A DNA stretch of 64,000 bases. It comes from a candidate division KSB1 bacterium. GTDB taxonomy: Bacteria > Zhuqueibacterota > Zhuqueibacteria > Thermofontimicrobiales > Thermofontimicrobiaceae. The stretch is taken from NCBI GenBank assembly GCA_034506395.1, contig JAPDPQ010000008.1:108174-172173 (forward strand), read 5' to 3'. Position 1 is the stretch's first letter. Each line of letters starts with the position of its first letter. Both the position numbers and the translations under genes were made by a program. This document shows, piece after piece, positions 9,028 to 19,935 of this stretch. A model generated the notes under the pieces. The model worked only from the letters and a program-made list of their open reading frames with translations. It was not told the DNA's origin and did no database searches.

Positions 9028-11124
9028 ATGGAACAACAGAGTAGAAGCCTATTGTATCGATTCATATTCATTGCGGTGTTAATTCTCTTGGCCCTGTGGC
9101 AATTATACCCCACCTATAATGGTGCAAGACTGAATAAAAAGCAGGCGCAAAATTTTGCCAAGGTTCAAGAACTCGCAAATCTAGACGTCAAAGACATTAA
9201 AACCGCCTTGCTCCGAAAGAATCTTGAGTCAGTCATATTAAATTCTTTAAAAGATCCCTCTCGTGCTTCAGAGGCACGTGATTTAGCGAAGAAAATCGTT
9301 GCGCTTGATGATCAAATTTCTAACAATGAACGGAAAACCATCAAACGCGGATTGGACCTTCAAGGGGGTACCTTTTTGGTCTATGAAATGGATTTTGTCA
9401 ACTTTTTGAGTAATCCGAATGTCGCAAGGAACCCAGACCGACAATTGATTGATCTTTTGAAAGCCGTAGATTATCAGTCCAAGCATGAGAATCGAGATTT
9501 TTTTGATGTTTTGCCAGAAAAATTTGAAGAGAAAGGGATTCCGCTCACACGCTATTTTGGTAAGAAGGGGGAATCCGATTCAAAAATTATTTCGAATTTA
9601 CGCAGCGATTCGGAGAATGCTATTGATCGCGCCTTGGAGGTGCTGAGAAACCGAGTGGATCAATTTGGCGTATCTGAGCCATCGATTACGAAGCAAGGGA
9701 GCAGAAGAATAATTGTGGAGTTAGCTGGAATTTTAGATCCAGAGCGTGCTAAGGGAATCATTGGAAAAACTGCCCAATTGGAATTCAAATTGGTCAGAGA
9801 ACCGGATCAGACTCGTTCCATTGTTTACAAAATCGATAATATTGTCAAAAAACGTCGCCAAGGATTAAAGGATACCAGTGCAGTGGCTATTGATACCTCA
9901 GTCACAAGCGCCAATCAGGATACCACTCAGCGCACGCAAAAGGTTCGAGACGAAAAAGAGGTAAATTTAGACGAGCTGTTTGGCAAAAGCCCTGAGAGCG
10001 TTCAGGAAACCGCCGGTGATACAACTTTATCAGTTGATAAAGATCTATTTGAGGGGAATCCTTTCATCGCGTTGTTCGCTCAAATTCCCAATCGCCGGGA
10101 ACTGGCGGTGCCTAAACAAAACATGAAAGCCATTGATGTCATTCTGAACTATCCTGAAGTTCAGGACGTCATTCCAGATGACTCGGAATTTTTATGGAGT
10201 AAAGATCCCGAGCGAGTTGGCGATAAGGAATATTATTTTCTTTACTATGTCAAAAAAACTCCTGAGATCACAGGTGATTACATCGAAGATGCGCGCGTGA
10301 GCGTAGCTGGTGAGAGTGCAGGCCGCTCGCGGACACGAGTAGGAGAGTCGGAGGTCTTATTGTCATTCAACCCTCGGGGGGCAAAAGATTTTGCTCGGAT
10401 CACAGGGGCGAATGTGGGCAAGTTCTTGGCGATCGTGTTGGACAATAAGGTTGCCTCAGCACCGCAAATTCGAGAACGTATCCCCAATGGCCAATCCAGC
10501 ATTACCGGCATGAGAGGCGTTGAAGAGGCCAAAGATTTGGTCGTGGTATTAAAAGCAGGAGCCTTGCCCGCCCGATTGGAAGGGATCGAAGAGCGCACAG
10601 TTGGCCCATCTTTAGGTCAGGATTCGATTCAGAGAGGCCAATGGTCTGGTCTAATTGGAGCCGCGATCGTCTTTATCTTTATGATCATTTATTACCGATT
10701 ATCTGGAGTTATCGCGGATTTTGCTGTGGTCCTTAATATTGGTTTTGTATTAGCAATTCTGGCAGCGTTTCATGCCACTCTCACCCTGCCAGGAATCGCC
10801 GGCATCATTCTCATGGTCGGTATGTCCGTAGATGCAAATGTGCTCATTTATGAGAGGATTCGGGAGGAACTCCGATCAGGTAAAACCATCAGGGCCGCGA
10901 TTGACATTGGGTACAAACGAGCCTTTGTGACGATTTTGGACTCCAACCTAACCACATTATTGACCGCTTTGGTCCTTTATCAATTTGGAACTGGACCGAT
11001 TCAGGGCTTTGCGGTTACTTTGATGATTGGATTGGTCGCGAATATGTTTACCGCTATCTTTGTGACACGATTTATCTTTGATTTTATTACTACGCGGTTC
11101 AAGGTGAAGGAGCTAAGCATTTAA
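9028..11124 (+). CDS. secD: Protein translocase subunit SecD
   Basis: A 698-residue inner-membrane protein that, with SecF, uses the proton gradient to complete protein export through SecYEG. It has one N-terminal membrane helix (residues 10-28), the KRGLDLQGG motif of SecD near residue 110, and a long periplasmic P1 region with an unusual low-complexity acidic/threonine-rich insert (residues about 280-330). The last 170 residues are the RND-type bundle (GAAIVFIFMIIYYR, MVGMSVDANVLIYERIREE). Start ATG at 9028 follows GGAGGTAG. It is followed 97 bases later by secF. Confidence 0.97.
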   Translation: MEQQSRSLLYRFIFIAVLILLALWQLYPTYNGARLNKKQAQNFAKVQELANLDVKDIKTALLRKNLESVILNSLKDPSRASEARDLAKKIVALDDQISNNERKTIKRGLDLQGGTFLVYEMDFVNFLSNPNVARNPDRQLIDLLKAVDYQSKHENRDFFDVLPEKFEEKGIPLTRYFGKKGESDSKIISNLRSDSENAIDRALEVLRNRVDQFGVSEPSITKQGSRRIIVELAGILDPERAKGIIGKTAQLEFKLVREPDQTRSIVYKIDNIVKKRRQGLKDTSAVAIDTSVTSANQDTTQRTQKVRDEKEVNLDELFGKSPESVQETAGDTTLSVDKDLFEGNPFIALFAQIPNRRELAVPKQNMKAIDVILNYPEVQDVIPDDSEFLWSKDPERVGDKEYYFLYYVKKTPEITGDYIEDARVSVAGESAGRSRTRVGESEVLLSFNPRGAKDFARITGANVGKFLAIVLDNKVASAPQIRERIPNGQSSITGMRGVEEAKDLVVVLKAGALPARLEGIEERTVGPSLGQDSIQRGQWSGLIGAAIVFIFMIIYYRLSGVIADFAVVLNIGFVLAILAAFHATLTLPGIAGIILMVGMSVDANVLIYERIREELRSGKTIRAAIDIGYKRAFVTILDSNLTTLLTALVLYQFGTGPIQGFAVTLMIGLVANMFTAIFVTRFIFDFITTRFKVKELSI

Positions 11125-11221
11125 GCTTTGCGAAGATGGACCACGATTAAATGGGGAACAGCCTGAGTGGTGATGAGATTTAAATTGAGACTTGTAAGGT
11201 AAAAATGCAAAGGATGTAAAT

Positions 11222-12133
11222 ATGCGCATTATAAAAGAGACAAATATCAATTTCATGGGTATGACAAAAGCTGCGATCATCGGCTCGGTGATTCTCATAT
11301 CTCTTGGAATCATATCTCTAATTATTAAAGGTGGACCGAAATACGGTATAGATTTTACTGGTGGCGTTTCGTTAGGTTTAAAGTTCGAGCAACCGATTCG
11401 AGTTGGTGAGGTTCGATCCATTTTATCTGGTATTGGTTTTGGCAATAGCGAAATTAAAGCCTTTGCTACCGGCAACGAAATTCTTATCCGCTTGCAGCAG
11501 CAGGAAGATATGGATTTGATATCCAATAAAATAATAGAGGAATTGCGCAATAAGCTTGCCAATAACCCGTTTGAGATCCGATCAAAAGATACAGTGGGGC
11601 CGCGAATCGGAAGCGAATTAAGAAATGACGCCATCAAAGCAATCATAATCTCGTTAATTTTGATTCTGATCTATATCAGCTGGCGATTCGAATTTCGATT
11701 CGCAGTGGGCGCTGTAGTTGCATTATTTCATGATGTGCTTATCACGTTAGGTCTGTTCTCTATATTCAATTTTGAAGTCTCTCTCTCTGTGGTTGCTGCG
11801 TTTTTGACCCTGGTTGGCTATTCGCTCAACGATACTATCGTAGTATTCGACCGCATCCGTGAGAACTTAAAAGTGATGAGAAAAGAGTCCTCCCTGACGA
11901 TTTTCAATAAAAGCATCAATCAAACTTTGAGTCGTACGATTCTAACCGCGTTGACCACGCTGTTTGTGGTGACCATCATCTTTTTCTTCGGTGGAGAAGT
12001 GATTCATGGTTTCTCCTTCGCATTGCTTGTGGGTATCATTGTAGGAACCTATTCATCAATCTTTATCGCCAGCCCTGTCGCCTACGCTTGGTACCTGAGA
12101 TCGGAAGCAAAAGCTGGATTAGCCGTTCGCTAA
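11222..12133 (+). CDS. secF: Protein translocase subunit SecF
   Basis: A 303-residue partner of SecD. Six predicted membrane helices, the DFTGG motif near residue 45 (YGIDFTGGVSLG), and the SecF signature LVGYSLNDTIVVFDRIREN at about residues 200-218 are all present. It is a separate gene rather than a SecDF fusion, as in most bacteria. Start ATG at 11222 follows AAGGATG. It shares the secD promoter and precedes a STAS-domain gene by 75 bases. Confidence 0.97.
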   Translation: MRIIKETNINFMGMTKAAIIGSVILISLGIISLIIKGGPKYGIDFTGGVSLGLKFEQPIRVGEVRSILSGIGFGNSEIKAFATGNEILIRLQQQEDMDLISNKIIEELRNKLANNPFEIRSKDTVGPRIGSELRNDAIKAIIISLILILIYISWRFEFRFAVGAVVALFHDVLITLGLFSIFNFEVSLSVVAAFLTLVGYSLNDTIVVFDRIRENLKVMRKESSLTIFNKSINQTLSRTILTALTTLFVVTIIFFFGGEVIHGFSFALLVGIIVGTYSSIFIASPVAYAWYLRSEAKAGLAVR

Positions 12134-12208
12134 AAAATTGTCTTATGCTACTCAATGGTTTTCGTTTTTTGATTCTCTATCACGATAACGGACTTGGAGG
12201 GAACGATT

Positions 12209-12547
12209 ATGACTTTAAAAGAAAAGGAAATAAATGACGTAGTTGTTCTGGAACTGTCTGGAAAAATCATGGGAGGACCAGATGCGAACGTATTGAGCGA
12301 GAAGTTGCATCACTTGGTCGATCAAAACAAAACTAAAGTGGTTGCCGATCTCAGCAAAGTCAGTTGGATGAATAGCTCTGGTCTTGGCATTCTCATCGGC
12401 GGATTGACGACCATGCGCAACAATCATGGAGATTTAAAGCTTGCCAATGTGACCGAGCGGATTAAGAGTTTGCTGATCATTACAAAGCTGATTACCATAT
12501 TCGAAACATTCGATTCGGTCGAAGCAGCCGTTGCAAGTTTTAAATAA
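12209..12547 (+). CDS. STAS-domain protein, anti-sigma-factor antagonist type
   Basis: A 112-residue single STAS domain of the SpoIIAA/RsbV type. Such proteins release a sigma factor or other target by binding an anti-sigma kinase, controlled by phosphorylation of a conserved serine. Here that site is in SWMNSSGLGILIG (around residues 52-64), which matches the family. Start ATG at 12209 is chosen because GGAGGGA lies upstream; an in-frame TTG at 12194 overlaps that ribosome site. No kinase or phosphatase partner is adjacent. A second STAS protein is encoded at 45630. Confidence 0.88.
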   Translation: MTLKEKEINDVVVLELSGKIMGGPDANVLSEKLHHLVDQNKTKVVADLSKVSWMNSSGLGILIGGLTTMRNNHGDLKLANVTERIKSLLIITKLITIFETFDSVEAAVASFK

Positions 12548-12819
12548 TTTTTTTAACTGGTGCTGCAAATATGATCTTCACTTTGGGTGGGTAGTGAAAT
12601 TTATTGAACCTGTTAGATTACATTCTAAACCAGCATTATGCTTTTGCTAGCGTACGGCAGGGCAGAAATAAATGATTATTGAACTTTCTACTATTTTTCT
12701 GCTTGATCTTAAACCTGCCAAATTAAATCATTGCTTTGGTGACAGGCTGCCTCAGATCGATATTTTGTTTTAATGATAGCAAATGATTTATGAATCGAAG
12801 GATTTCTGGTTGGAAATGG
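12548..12819 (+). other. Non-coding gap upstream of purA
   Basis: I find no gene here. A GCAGAAA/TTTCTGC pair (about 12662-12703) could form a weak long-loop hairpin. No recognised riboswitch class is apparent. With the terminator-like hairpin that follows, the stretch could be a purA leader, but no clear promoter was found. Confidence 0.4.
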
Positions 12820-12852
12820 AACTCCGAGCGAACCATCGTTTCGGAGTTTTTT
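12820..12852 (+). terminator. Terminator-like hairpin in the purA leader (possible attenuator)
   Basis: AACTCCGA pairs with TCGGAGTT (about 12820-12848), followed by a T-run to 12852. It ends only 21 bases before the purA ATG, with the ribosome site GAGAGG in between. No gene upstream obviously needs it, since the STAS gene stops 270 bases earlier. Either it ends a leader transcript or it attenuates purA. Confidence 0.55.
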
Positions 12853-12864
12853 ATGAAATTTTGA

Positions 12865-14163
<1,299 letters not shown>

Positions 14164-14354
14164 AGCGCAGCGATTTGAAGCACTTAGCGGCAGTTCTAAT
14201 TATCAGCAGTGACCAGAACCGTTTCATATTGTTCATATTCGACAAAAATAATAGCAATCTGAACGAATTCAGCGCAAAATAGCGAAAAGAATAAATTGCG
14301 ATACTTTCAAACTGCCCAAGACAACTATTCAGAATTAGCGTCGAAATAATTATA

Positions 14355-14382
14355 TTGCAAAATTCAAATTAGTTTTTATATT
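14355..14382 (+). promoter_or_regulatory. Sigma-70 promoter of groESL
   Basis: TTGCAA (14355-14360), a 16-base spacer and TATATT (14377-14382) place the transcription start next to the CIRCE operator. The preceding stretch from the purA stop (14164-14354) is AT-rich with nothing else recognisable. Confidence 0.6.
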
Positions 14383-14394
14383 TAACGCTCAAAA

Positions 14395-14421
14395 TTAGCA
14401 CTCAATATAATTGAGTGCTAA
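14395..14421 (+). promoter_or_regulatory. CIRCE operator (HrcA-binding inverted repeat)
   Basis: TTAGCACTC, nine bases, GAGTGCTAA: a perfect match to the CIRCE consensus. It lies directly after the promoter -10 and 80 bases before groES, the standard position for HrcA repression of chaperonin genes. An hrcA gene is expected elsewhere in the genome. Confidence 0.95.
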
Positions 14422-14501
14422 TAAATAAATCTAATTAAAAAAAATAATAGAAAATAAATCAATTCAAACTTAGAACCTAAAAAGTGGAAGGAGGCGCGTC
14501 T

Positions 14502-14786
14502 ATGAAGATTAGACCCCTTGCCGATCGAGTTGTTGTAAAACCGATTGAACCAGAGGAAAAGAAACAAGGTGGCATTATTATTCCTGATACTGCAAAAGAG
14601 AAACCGCAGCAAGGAAAGGTGATTGCTGTTGGTCCTGGAAAGATTTCTGATAGTGGTGAGAAGATTCCTATGGAAGTAAAAGTTGGTGATATCGTGCTAT
14701 ATGGCAAATATTCCGGGACTGAAGTGACGATTGATAATGAAGATTATTTAATCATGCGTGAAAGCGATATTCTCGCTGTTTTATAA
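14502..14786 (+). CDS. groS: Co-chaperonin GroES
   Basis: A 94-residue GroES. It caps the GroEL ring and encloses the folding chamber. The N-terminal [14 protein letters not shown], the mobile loop [19 protein letters not shown] and the C-terminal [15 protein letters not shown] are canonical. Start ATG at 14502 follows GGAAGGAGG; an upstream in-frame GTG at 14484 overlaps that site and is rejected. It is co-transcribed with groEL, 53 bases downstream, under the CIRCE operator. Confidence 0.97.
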   Translation: MKIRPLADRVVVKPIEPEEKKQGGIIIPDTAKEKPQQGKVIAVGPGKISDSGEKIPMEVKVGDIVLYGKYSGTEVTIDNEDYLIMRESDILAVL

Positions 14787-14824
14787 ACCGTGCAGTCACG
14801 GAAATTGCGAAATGAAAATTATGA

Positions 14825-16465
<1,641 letters not shown>

Positions 16466-16475
16466 TCTAAAAAAA

Positions 16476-16509
16476 GCCCCGATAGAACCACTATCGGGGC
16501 TTTTTTTTA
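16476..16509. terminator. Terminator after groEL
   Basis: AAGCCCCGATAG and CTATCGGGGCTT form a 12-base-pair stem with a five-base loop, followed by a run of eight T. An A-run on the left would allow function in both directions. Confidence 0.95.
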
Positions 16510-16511
16510 GC

Positions 16512-16540
16512 TTGACAAAATTGAATTCTTTTAATATATT
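16512..16540 (+). promoter_or_regulatory. Near-consensus promoter of the folK operon
   Basis: TTGACA (16512-16517), a 17-base spacer and TATATT (16535-16540) start just behind the groEL terminator and 53 bases before folK. It is one of the strongest promoter matches in the window. Confidence 0.75.
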
Positions 16541-16592
16541 TGGGGAGTCTAAAATCAAAAGTACCAAATTAAGTCGAGGGCGTTGCCAGCTT

Positions 16593-17126
16593 GTGCGTGA
16601 AATATACTTGGGGTTGGGTTCAAATTTAGGGGATCGCCTGCTCAATCTCACCACATGTTTGAATCGATTGCAAGAAAGCGGACTAATCGATATTATTCAA
16701 CTATCCCCGATATATGAAACTGAGCCTGTTGGAGTGGCTGAGCAACCATGGTTTCTTAATATGGTCATTGAGATCGAAACCGAACTGACGCCACCACAAC
16801 TGCTGCGAGTGACGCAGGCGACTGAAAGACAAATGGGAAGGATCCCAACGCACCGATGGGGACCTCGGGTGATTGATATTGATATTTTGAGCTTTGGGAA
16901 AACCATTTTAAGAGAGCCGATGCTCCAAATTCCTCATCGGATGCTGCATCAACGGAAGTTTGTGCTTTTGCCGCTTAGGGACATTGCCGTAAGGTTTGTC
17001 CATCCAGAATTGAATAGGGAGATTGATCAATTGCTTGCTGCTTGCCAGGATAGGAGCCGGATCAACTTATTTATGGCTGTACAGGAACTAACTGGTATTC
17101 TAAATGATGGAAAAGCTGAAAGCTGA
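16593..17126 (+). CDS. folK: 2-amino-4-hydroxy-6-hydroxymethyldihydropteridine pyrophosphokinase (HPPK)
   Basis: A 177-residue folate-pathway enzyme that transfers pyrophosphate from ATP to hydroxymethyl-dihydropterin. The N-terminal YLGLGSNLGDR, the YETEPVG loop, QPWFLNMV, and the HPPK signature RWGPRVIDIDIL (with the two metal-binding aspartates) are intact. The start is a GTG at 16593, after the promoter and a weak GAGGG. An in-frame ATG far upstream would lie inside groEL and before the terminator, so it is rejected. The last 23 bases overlap the deoxynucleoside kinase gene, implying translational coupling. Confidence 0.93.
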   Translation: MREIYLGLGSNLGDRLLNLTTCLNRLQESGLIDIIQLSPIYETEPVGVAEQPWFLNMVIEIETELTPPQLLRVTQATERQMGRIPTHRWGPRVIDIDILSFGKTILREPMLQIPHRMLHQRKFVLLPLRDIAVRFVHPELNREIDQLLAACQDRSRINLFMAVQELTGILNDGKAES

Positions 17127-17742
17127 CTATATTGCTATCGAAGGGGTAATCGGGGTTGGCAAAACGACGCTTACCAGCAAGCTTGTTGAACGATTTAATG
17201 GCAAAGCGATATACGAGGAGGTCGAGGAAAACCCGTTTCTGGCTGATTTCTATAAAGATCCCAAGAGATTTGCCTTCCAGACGCAAATATTTTTCTTGCT
17301 CAGTCGCTATCGGCAACAACAAGAGATCCCTCAACGAGAGCTTTTTCATCAATTACTTATTGCTGATTATTCTTTTTATAAAGATCGCATTTTTGCCCAC
17401 TTAAATCTTGATGATCGGGAATTGGTTCTCTATGATAAGATTGCGACTTTATTGGAGCGGGATATTCCAAAACCAGACCTTTTAGTCTATTTAAAATCCA
17501 CGCCTGATCGGCTGATACAAAATATAAAAAAACGTGGCCGAAGCTTTGAGCGCGATATTAGTTTTGAATATATCCAATCCTTGCATAAAGCATATAATGC
17601 GTTCTTTAACCATTACCATGAAACGCCACTATTGATTATTAACACGGCGAGCATGGATTTTGTCAATAATCCAGATGATTTTGAGAAGATCGTGTCTTTG
17701 ATAACTACTGACATCAAAGGCACTTTTATTTACAACTCATAG
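17104..17742 (+). CDS. Deoxynucleoside kinase (dAK/dGK/dCK family)
   Basis: A 212-residue salvage kinase that phosphorylates deoxynucleosides. The P-loop is GVIGVGKTTL (residues 14-23). A family-typical EEVEENPFLADFY follows, with the catalytic glutamate expected in the first EE. FQTQIFFLLSRY binds the nucleoside, and a lid region around KKRGRSFERDIS carries arginines. Sugar specificity cannot be assigned from sequence. The start is ATG at 17104 or the adjacent ATG at 17107, inside the folK end. folK next to such a kinase is a recurrent arrangement in FCB genomes as I recall. Confidence 0.9.
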   Translation: MMEKLKADYIAIEGVIGVGKTTLTSKLVERFNGKAIYEEVEENPFLADFYKDPKRFAFQTQIFFLLSRYRQQQEIPQRELFHQLLIADYSFYKDRIFAHLNLDDRELVLYDKIATLLERDIPKPDLLVYLKSTPDRLIQNIKKRGRSFERDISFEYIQSLHKAYNAFFNHYHETPLLIINTASMDFVNNPDDFEKIVSLITTDIKGTFIYNS

Positions 17743-17759
17743 ACATTAATAGTGAAAAC

Positions 17760-17939
17760 ATGTTAAGAATAATTTTACTAGGGCTATTGATCTACATAGC
17801 GCTAAAGCTATTGAAAGATTTTTTGATGTCTCCTCAGCAGAAGATAGAAGTTAAAGGCACGCCGACGAACAAAAAGCCGCTGGATTTATCTGACGCTGAT
17901 ATCGAAGATGCGAAGTTTGAGGATATAAAAGACGAATGA
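17760..17939 (+). CDS. Small single-pass membrane protein, 59 residues
   Basis: A short gene in the gap between the kinase and the HD-GYP protein. The N-terminal helix LRIILLGLLIYIALKLL (residues 2-18) is a clear membrane segment. A polar linker and a conserved-looking acidic tail (DLSDADIEDAKFEDIKDE) follow. Its stop codon TGA (17937-17939) overlaps an ATG of the next frame. I recognise the '(D/E)IEDAxFEDI' tail style from small proteins of FCB genomes but cannot give a function. Codon use and operon position support a real gene. Confidence 0.72.
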   Translation: MLRIILLGLLIYIALKLLKDFLMSPQQKIEVKGTPTNKKPLDLSDADIEDAKFEDIKDE

Positions 17940-18031
17940 ATCGTGTCGCAAATGGGACTGCGATAGGATTTTTGATCTGGGGGGCACGAAAGCAATGGAT
18001 AAGAAAGCCCAGGTCAAGCGAGGAGAGGAAA

Positions 18032-19390
18032 ATGAGTGTGAAGAACGGAAGGGAGATCTCAGACGAAAGTCAATTGATCAAGAAGCTTAAGGTCTATCAG
18101 GAGGAACATCAGCGACTTACTGTTCTATTCAACATTACTCGCAATATTTCGACCGAGCTAAAGCTCGATAATTTATTGCTCATCATCATGGATGAGGTGA
18201 GGAAAGCACTTAAAGCTGACCGGTGTACTGTTTTTTTGTTGGATCGAGAAAAAAATGAACTTTGGTCAAAAGTAGCGCATGGGGAAAGGGATATTCGATT
18301 CCCGATCAATTTGGGGATCGCGGGATATGTGGCAAGGACTGGGGATGTGCTCAATATCCCTGATGCTTATGCAGACCCCCGATTTAATCAAGCGGTTGAT
18401 AAAAAGACCGGCTATTACACTCAGAATATCCTTACTTTTCCCATGCGAAACAAGTTGGGTGAAATCATCGGTGTTTTTCAGGTGCTCAATAAATTTGATG
18501 GCCCGTTCACCAAACAAGATGAGCAACTATTGGATACGATTTCGGTAATCGCTGCCACCCAGATCGAAAATGCACAATTATATGAGGAGCAGCGGAAGAC
18601 ATGGGATAGTTTTGTCCGGACGCTGGCCAGTACCATTGATGCGCGCGATCCATTAACTGCTGGACATTCCAACCGAATTGCGCTATATTCAGATGAGCTG
18701 GCCAAAATCCTCAATCTGTCTGTTAAGCACCGAGAACTTATCCGCTATGCAGCTTTGCTGCATGATTACGGCAAAATTGCCATTCGAGAGGCAGTGCTGT
18801 GCAAAAAGGGAAGTCTCACCATTGATGAATATTGCCATATTCAAGAGCATGCAGCCTTTACGAAAAGCATTCTTGAAAAGATAAATTTTAGCCGTGAATT
18901 TAAGGATGTCCCTCGCATCGCTGCTTATCATCATGAAAAAATGGACGGCTCTGGTTATCCCGATGGTTTGGTGGGCGATCAAATCCCACTCGAGTCGCGA
19001 ATCTTGGCAGTTGCCGATGTTTTTGATGCCCTGACATCGAAGCGACACTATCGCGACCGCATGGACTTTGAAAATGTGATGGACATTCTTGAAAGAAATA
19101 CGGGTACTCATTTCGATCGCAATCTGATTGAGGCTTTTAAGAAAATAAAAATTGATCGCCTATTAGAAATTTTGGAATCGGAATATTTAGAGCATTTAGA
19201 TCCAAAGGATCTAAAGTTCTTGATGCTATTTGATCTCAGGCATTTGTTAGAGATCGTTCGACATGGGCCTTTGAGTTCGGAGGAGAGAAAGGTTGTTGAA
19301 CTATTTTATAAATACTACTATCGCAGCTATCTGAAAGACAGCGAAAGCTATGAAGCAATTGAGACTCATCGGAATTGGGCTACGGTTTAA
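18032..19390 (+). CDS. GAF and HD-GYP domain protein (putative cyclic-di-GMP phosphodiesterase)
   Basis: About 452 residues. A short coiled N-terminus is followed by a GAF domain (roughly 40-185) and an HD-GYP domain (roughly 195-370), plus a C-terminal extension of about 80 residues. The HD pair is H244/D245 in HDYGK; H300/H301 and the GYP motif lie in HHEKMDGSGYP. All metal ligands I can identify are present, so cyclic-di-GMP hydrolysis is likely. There is no receiver domain, so the GAF is the probable sensor. ATG at 18032 with AGGAGAGG upstream is preferred; an in-frame ATG at 17936 overlaps the small gene's stop and would add 32 atypical residues. Confidence 0.88.
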   Translation: MSVKNGREISDESQLIKKLKVYQEEHQRLTVLFNITRNISTELKLDNLLLIIMDEVRKALKADRCTVFLLDREKNELWSKVAHGERDIRFPINLGIAGYVARTGDVLNIPDAYADPRFNQAVDKKTGYYTQNILTFPMRNKLGEIIGVFQVLNKFDGPFTKQDEQLLDTISVIAATQIENAQLYEEQRKTWDSFVRTLASTIDARDPLTAGHSNRIALYSDELAKILNLSVKHRELIRYAALLHDYGKIAIREAVLCKKGSLTIDEYCHIQEHAAFTKSILEKINFSREFKDVPRIAAYHHEKMDGSGYPDGLVGDQIPLESRILAVADVFDALTSKRHYRDRMDFENVMDILERNTGTHFDRNLIEAFKKIKIDRLLEILESEYLEHLDPKDLKFLMLFDLRHLLEIVRHGPLSSEERKVVELFYKYYYRSYLKDSESYEAIETHRNWATV

Positions 19391-19906
19391 ATGGGCCGCT
19401 TTGAAAACTATTGTGTGACAACAATATTATTTATTATTGTGGGATGTTCCGCAGGGCTGGCGCAGTCGATTCTGTTTCAATCCAATATCGTTCGATCCAC
19501 CGATCCAACCAGCGTTAGCGATACCCTTAAGTCCGCCGCGAAATCACCGACCGGAGCGATGATTCGCTCATTGTTAATTCCGGGATGGGGACAGCTTTAC
19601 AATAAAAAATATTTCAAAGCCGCATTAGTTTTTGGTGCTGAGGTGGGATTGCTGGCCAATTCCATTTATCTAAATCAGAAATATAAAGCGAGCCAGACGC
19701 CAGCAGAGCGCGAGTTTTATATTAACAATCGCAATCTTTCTAATTGGTGGCTGGTTGGGACGATCCTGTTCAGCATGGCCGATGCGTTTGTCGATGCGCA
19801 CCTTGCCAATTTCGATGAAGGTCCAGATTTGTCATCGAAATTACTACCTCCCTGCAGCGATGGAAAGGATATGGTTATCGGATTATCCGTTCGCATCAAC
19901 TTTTAA
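19391..19906 (+). CDS. DUF5683-type membrane protein
   Basis: A 171-residue protein with an N-terminal signal or membrane helix, then the DUF5683 hallmark AMIRSLLIPGWGQLYNKKYFKAALVFGAEVG (positions about 56-85, key residues R, PGxGQxYNK). Two further hydrophobic stretches follow. Function unknown; the family is typical of the Bacteroidota and relatives and lies in the envelope. Its ATG directly abuts the stop of the HD-GYP gene, so it belongs to the same transcript. Confidence 0.8.
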   Translation: MGRFENYCVTTILFIIVGCSAGLAQSILFQSNIVRSTDPTSVSDTLKSAAKSPTGAMIRSLLIPGWGQLYNKKYFKAALVFGAEVGLLANSIYLNQKYKASQTPAEREFYINNRNLSNWWLVGTILFSMADAFVDAHLANFDEGPDLSSKLLPPCSDGKDMVIGLSVRINF

Positions 19907-19935
19907 TTCTTTCGATCAACTCTTAGGAGGAAATT

